A stretch of DNA of 24,694 bases from Apostichopus californicus (Eukaryota > Echinodermata > Holothuroidea > Aspidochirotida > Stichopodidae): the NCBI GenBank assembly GCA_020650975.1, contig JAIPMN010191530.1:1-24694 (forward strand), read 5' to 3'. A program made the position numbers and the translations under genes. The notes under the pieces were generated by a model. It was given only the letters and a program-made list of their open reading frames with translations. It ran no database searches and was not told the DNA's origin. Of the stretch, positions 21,903 through 24,694 are shown piece after piece (the first letter of the stretch is position 1; the number at the start of each line of letters is the position of its first letter).

Positions 21903-22179
21903 GTAAGAAACAGGGAAGTAGTAAAAACATCATAAAAAACAATTTTGATTTCAAACGAGGGAAAGAACCCCAATATGTACATTTCAGATATGGATGAAAC
22001 ATTACATCATAAAGTGATCTATTTATTGATAGCGTGTTGCGTATTGTATAAGTTACCAAACCCGATCATTTTAGGTATCAAGTGTAAATGTATTTGCCCT
22101 TCTCATCCACGACATATTACTATCTGTTGATTAATAATGATAAAAAATATATAAATAATTCAATAAACATCTAATGCAG

Positions 22180-22200
22180 TTAAAAAAAATGCAAATGCAG
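22180..22200 (+). pseudogene. Damaged C micro-exon (GC donor)
   Basis: Donor is CAG|GCACGA. The phase-1 frame is open, but the exon is A-rich and eroded (KKNANA). Confidence 0.6.
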
Positions 22201-22473
22201 GCACGAGAAACGAATATCTGCGGATGAAATGTGAAGTACATTTAATTTTTGCAGTTTAAAAAGACCAAACTCTTGAATTAGACAGGAATTACCAAAAAAA
22301 AAAGTAAAGTTGTCTGTTTACTGATAACTTTTGAATCATTGATGGATGACCAATCTTTCCTGTTTATTCTAAAGAACTGGTATGCGTTTATTATCTAGAC
22401 GTTATTATATGTGCTCGTATTTATCTATGAAATTACCAGCATATGTATTTTCAAATATTTCAGTCTTATACAG

Positions 22474-22494
22474 ACAGATGAAAACGAAAAACGG
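22474..22494 (+). pseudogene. Damaged A14 micro-exon
   Basis: The donor GT has become AT (CGG|ATACAA) and the phase-1 frame has TGA. Confidence 0.65.
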
Positions 22495-22754
22495 ATACAA
22501 TGAAAAGATGGCAATATACATTTCTAATGAGAAGAATCAAAGCCAATCTTCAGAATTAACATTACATGTTGAATTAAGACAGAAATGACCAAAACAATCT
22601 AGAAGGTAGTCTACATACTGGTTTATTATCAAAAAGTGGATGGGTGACAAATCCTATATATTTTCTTTACTATCAATATGTTATTGCACATGCTACTATT
22701 TATCTACGAGAAAATATTAGCCATATTTCTTTTTCCCCTTTAATTCATATAAAG

Positions 22755-22775
22755 TTGGAGGAATCAACATGGCAG
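22755..22775 (+). CDS. 21-nt micro-exon B15 (GGINMA)
   Basis: Acceptor CATATAAAG, donor CAG|GTAAGAAA. Phase-1 peptide GGINMA. Confidence 0.65.
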
Positions 22776-23090
22776 GTAAGAAAGAATGGGGAGGTAGTGA
22801 AAACATAATAAAATCAGCTTTTATTTCAAACGAGGGAAAGAACCCTTACATTTAGAATTCAGATATAGATGAAACATAACCTCATAAAGTGGTTTATTTA
22901 CTGATATAGTTTTGAGGTTGGTATCAGTTACCAAACCCAATGATTTTATGTAGCAAGTGTAAATGTAATTGCCCTTTGTATCCACGACATATTGTATGTG
23001 TGTATTATTTGTACGTAATCGAATATGCTTGTATTTATCTATGACTTTACCCGCTAATGTTATTTTTACTTATTTTTCTGTTTTATTAAG

Positions 23091-23111
23091 TTAGACGAAA
23101 ACCAGAAATGG
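23091..23111 (+). pseudogene. A15 micro-exon fused to B-class downstream sequence
   Basis: The exon body (phase-1 RRKPEM) is followed directly by GAAGTAGTGAAAAC, which belongs downstream of B exons. A deletion removed the A donor, the A-B intron and the B exon. Confidence 0.65.
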
Positions 23112-23396
23112 GAAGTAGTGAAAACATTGAAAAAACCGTTTTATTTCAACTGAGGGAAAGAACCCTATTATGTACAATTCAGATATGAATAAAATATTAC
23201 ATCATAAAGGGATTTATTAACTAATAGAGTATTGAGTAAGGTATAAGTTACCAAACACTATTATTTTATGTAGCAAGTGTAAATGTAAATGCCCTTTCTA
23301 TCCACGACATTTTGGTATACGTGTATTATCTATACGTTATCGCATATCTTTGATATTCCTAGTAATTGTATTTTCTAATATTCCTGTCTTATACAG

Positions 23397-23417
23397 TTAG
23401 AGGAAAACAGGAAACGG
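23397..23417 (+). CDS. 21-nt micro-exon A16 (RGKQET)
   Basis: Acceptor CTGTCTTATACAG, donor CGG|GTAATT. Identical peptide to A12, its duplicate. Confidence 0.7.
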
Positions 23418-23695
23418 GTAATTATGAAAAAATGGCAATATTTATTTCCAATAAGAAAGATCAAACATGTATCTAGTATTAACATTACATCTTGAATTAA
23501 GAAAAATTGTCCGAAACGATCTAAAAATTGTGTCTACTTACTGGTATATTATTTTATAAGTGGGTGAGTCACTAACTTTTATATTTTTCCGCAGACATAG
23601 TAAATGTGTACTATAAAAATAATATCGCACATGTTACTATTAATCTACGAGAAAATAAAAATATATATCTCTTTTCTTATTTACTTCATATATAG

Positions 23696-23716
23696 TTGAG
23701 AAAATCACTAAATCCT
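23696..23716 (+). CDS. 21-nt micro-exon B16 (EKITKS)
   Basis: Acceptor TTCATATATAG, donor CCT|GTAAGAATG. Phase-1 peptide EKITKS against KKINKA in its duplicate B13. Confidence 0.7.
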
Positions 23717-24004
23717 GTAAGAATGAATGGGAAGTAGTGAAAACATCATAAAAAGCAGATTTCATATCAAACGAGGAAAAGAACTCTTACATATAGAATT
23801 CAGATATAGATGAATCATAACATCACTAAATAGTCTAATTACTGATAGAATTTTGAGTAAAGTATAAGTTACCAAATCCTATCATTTTATGTATCAAGTG
23901 TAAAAGTCATTGCCCTTCGTATCCACGACACATTACTATTTTATTAATGGATAATAATAATACCAAGATATATATAATAAATTATTAATTAAAATCGAAT
24001 GCAG

Positions 24005-24025
24005 TTTGAGGTTATGCAGATGCAG
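24005..24025 (+). pseudogene. Damaged C micro-exon (GC donor, in-frame TGA)
   Basis: CAG|GCACGA donor and TGA in the phase-1 frame; duplicate of the damaged copy at 21288, with further changes. Confidence 0.65.
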
Positions 24026-24295
24026 GCACGAGAAACGAATATCTGCGGATAATTTGTGAAGTAGAGCATTTATTGCAATGTTTAAATAGACCCAACACCT
24101 TGAAGAAGACAGGAATGACCTTACATACAGGTGTCTATTTACTAACAAGATTTGAATAATTGATAAGTGACCAATCTTTCATATTTATTCGCTAGAACTG
24201 GTATACGTTTATTATCTATACGTTATCGCATATGCTCGTATTTATCTATGAAATTACCAGCATTTGTATTTTCTAATATTTTATGTCTTATACAG

Positions 24296-24316
24296 TTAGA
24301 GGAAAACCAGAAACGG
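24296..24316 (+). CDS. 21-nt micro-exon A17 (RGKPET)
   Basis: Acceptor ATGTCTTATACAG, donor CGG|GTAAGAATG. Phase-1 peptide RGKPET. Confidence 0.8.
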
Positions 24317-24594
24317 GTAAGAATGAAAAGATGGCAATATTTATTTCCAATAAGGAAGATCAAAACTTATATTTAATATAAACATCAAATCTTGAATTCA
24401 GACAGAAATGAAGGAAACAATCTAGAAGGTAGTCTTCTTACTGGTATATTATCAAAAAGTGCATGAGTGACAAAACCTTAATATTTCCCCGCAGAAATAG
24501 TAAATGTGTACTATCAAGATGTTATTGCACATGCTGCTATTTATCTACGAGAAACTATATACATATTTCTATTTCTTATTTAATACAAATATAG

Positions 24595-24615
24595 TTGGAG
24601 GAACCAACACGGCAG
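24595..24615 (+). CDS. 21-nt micro-exon B17 (GGTNTA)
   Basis: Acceptor CAAATATAG, donor CAG|GTGAGAATG. Phase-1 peptide GGTNTA. Last exon in the window; the array continues beyond it. Confidence 0.75.
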
Positions 24616-24694
24616 GTGAGAATGAATGGGAAGTAGTGAAAACATCATTAAAAAACAGTTCTCATTTCAACTGTGGGAAAGAACCCTAATATGT

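Larger units (their letters stand above)
20460..21980 (+). repeat. Higher-order duplication, left copy
   Basis: Segment of about 1.5 kb carrying A12-B13-Cx-A13-B14. It matches 23177-24694 with every exon offset by 2713-2717 bp. Shared private features include the altered A12/A16 donor GTAATT and the B13/B16 exon ends in CCT. Confidence 0.85.
11800..24694 (+). repeat. Array II: A/B/C modules each carrying a 21-nt micro-exon
   Basis: Tandem array of modules of about 300 bp in three paralogous classes. All three share a tail resembling ACATCTTGAATTAAGA, then GAAATGACC-like and TTTACTGATA-like blocks, so one ancestral module was duplicated into a triplet (about 900 bp) that was then amplified. 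The order, with x for damaged exons, is: B1 C1 | A1 B2 C2x | A2 B3 | A3 C4 | A4 B5x | A5 B6 Cx | A6 B7 C | A7 Cx | A8 B9 | A9 B10 Cx | A10x B11x | A11 B12x | A12 B13 Cx | A13 B14 Cx | A14x B15 | A15x | A16 B16 Cx | A17 B17. Missing letters are deletions. A-class acceptors carry CTAAT about 20 bases upstream, a plausible branch point. The array runs off the right edge. Confidence 0.9.
23177..24694 (+). repeat. Higher-order duplication, right copy
   Basis: Counterpart of 20460-21980, carrying A16-B16-Cx-A17-B17; it continues to the right edge of the window. Confidence 0.85.

Noticed and set aside
17786..24376. + strand frames of 61-69 codons ending in sequences such as LEENQKR
   Set aside because: They read through the acceptor and donor in the whole-codon frame, which has stops in two intact exons.
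12025..24615. Whole-codon reading of array II exons as LEE-type heptads, suggesting a coiled coil
   Set aside because: Attractive, but the intact exons at 14622 and 17003 have TAA in this frame, while the phase-1 frame is open in all 29.
1..24694. CRISPR array, transposon or satellite as explanation for the repeats
   Set aside because: Units are far too long and irregular for CRISPR; I saw no terminal inverted repeats or transposase/reverse transcriptase frames; a plain satellite would not keep splice borders and triplet-length open blocks.
1..24694. Assembly artefact creating the repeats
   Set aside because: Copies carry many private differences and distinct deletion junctions, so they are real copies, although exact copy number could still be wrong.

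Overview
The window looks like AT-rich animal DNA (roughly two-thirds A+T by eye) with no bacterial signatures: no ribosome-binding sites, operons or long reading frames. Nearly all of it is two large tandem arrays whose repeat units each carry one or more very small exon-like blocks on the + strand. Each block sits between a pyrimidine-rich or AT-rich tract ending in AG and a GTAAGAATG-like donor. The best overall reading is one or two partial micro-exon genes, an architecture established for schistosome and related flatworm MEG families (tiny symmetric exons with lengths divisible by three). Other micro-exon gene classes exist, for example aphid bicycle genes, so the organism is not fixed. 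No first exon, signal peptide, terminal exon or poly(A) site was identified.

Array I (1 to about 10745) is built from units of about 1.2-1.4 kb (type I, left) and about 1.8 kb (type II, right). Each unit carries a 24-nt micro-exon, and all eight copies are open only when read as whole codons (phase 0). They give octapeptides such as SEIERWYE, PHYRSAFQ and SARLRFAE. Type I and type II exons are nearly unrelated in sequence although the introns immediately beside them are almost identical. Type I units also contain a nested repeat of about 163 bp; type II units contain an internal duplication of about 280 bp. A second, weaker 27-nt exon candidate recurs in six units.

The spacer (about 10746-11800) is not repeated. 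It holds one GC-richer island that could be a 93-nt exon on the - strand.

Array II (about 11800 to the end) is built from modules of about 300 bp in three paralogous classes, A, B and C, ordered A-B-C or A-B. Each module carries one 21-nt micro-exon. I count 29 copies with both splice sites intact and 13 damaged copies. All 29 intact copies are open when introns interrupt codons after the first base (phase 1), giving heptapeptides that usually start with Val (V-RGKPET for A, V-GGINTA or V-EDINKT for B, V-RGNADA for C). Two intact copies have stops in the alternative whole-codon frame. Five of the 13 damaged copies carry a stop in the phase-1 frame against none of the 29 intact ones, which is evidence that the intact copies are or recently were translated.

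If all intact exons were used, array II would add about 203 residues of heptapeptide repeat and array I about 64 residues of octapeptide repeat. Because every block is a multiple of three and symmetric in phase, any subset can be skipped without changing frame, so many isoforms are possible. The arrays use different phases, so they are probably two genes, or one gene with an unseen phase-changing exon between them.
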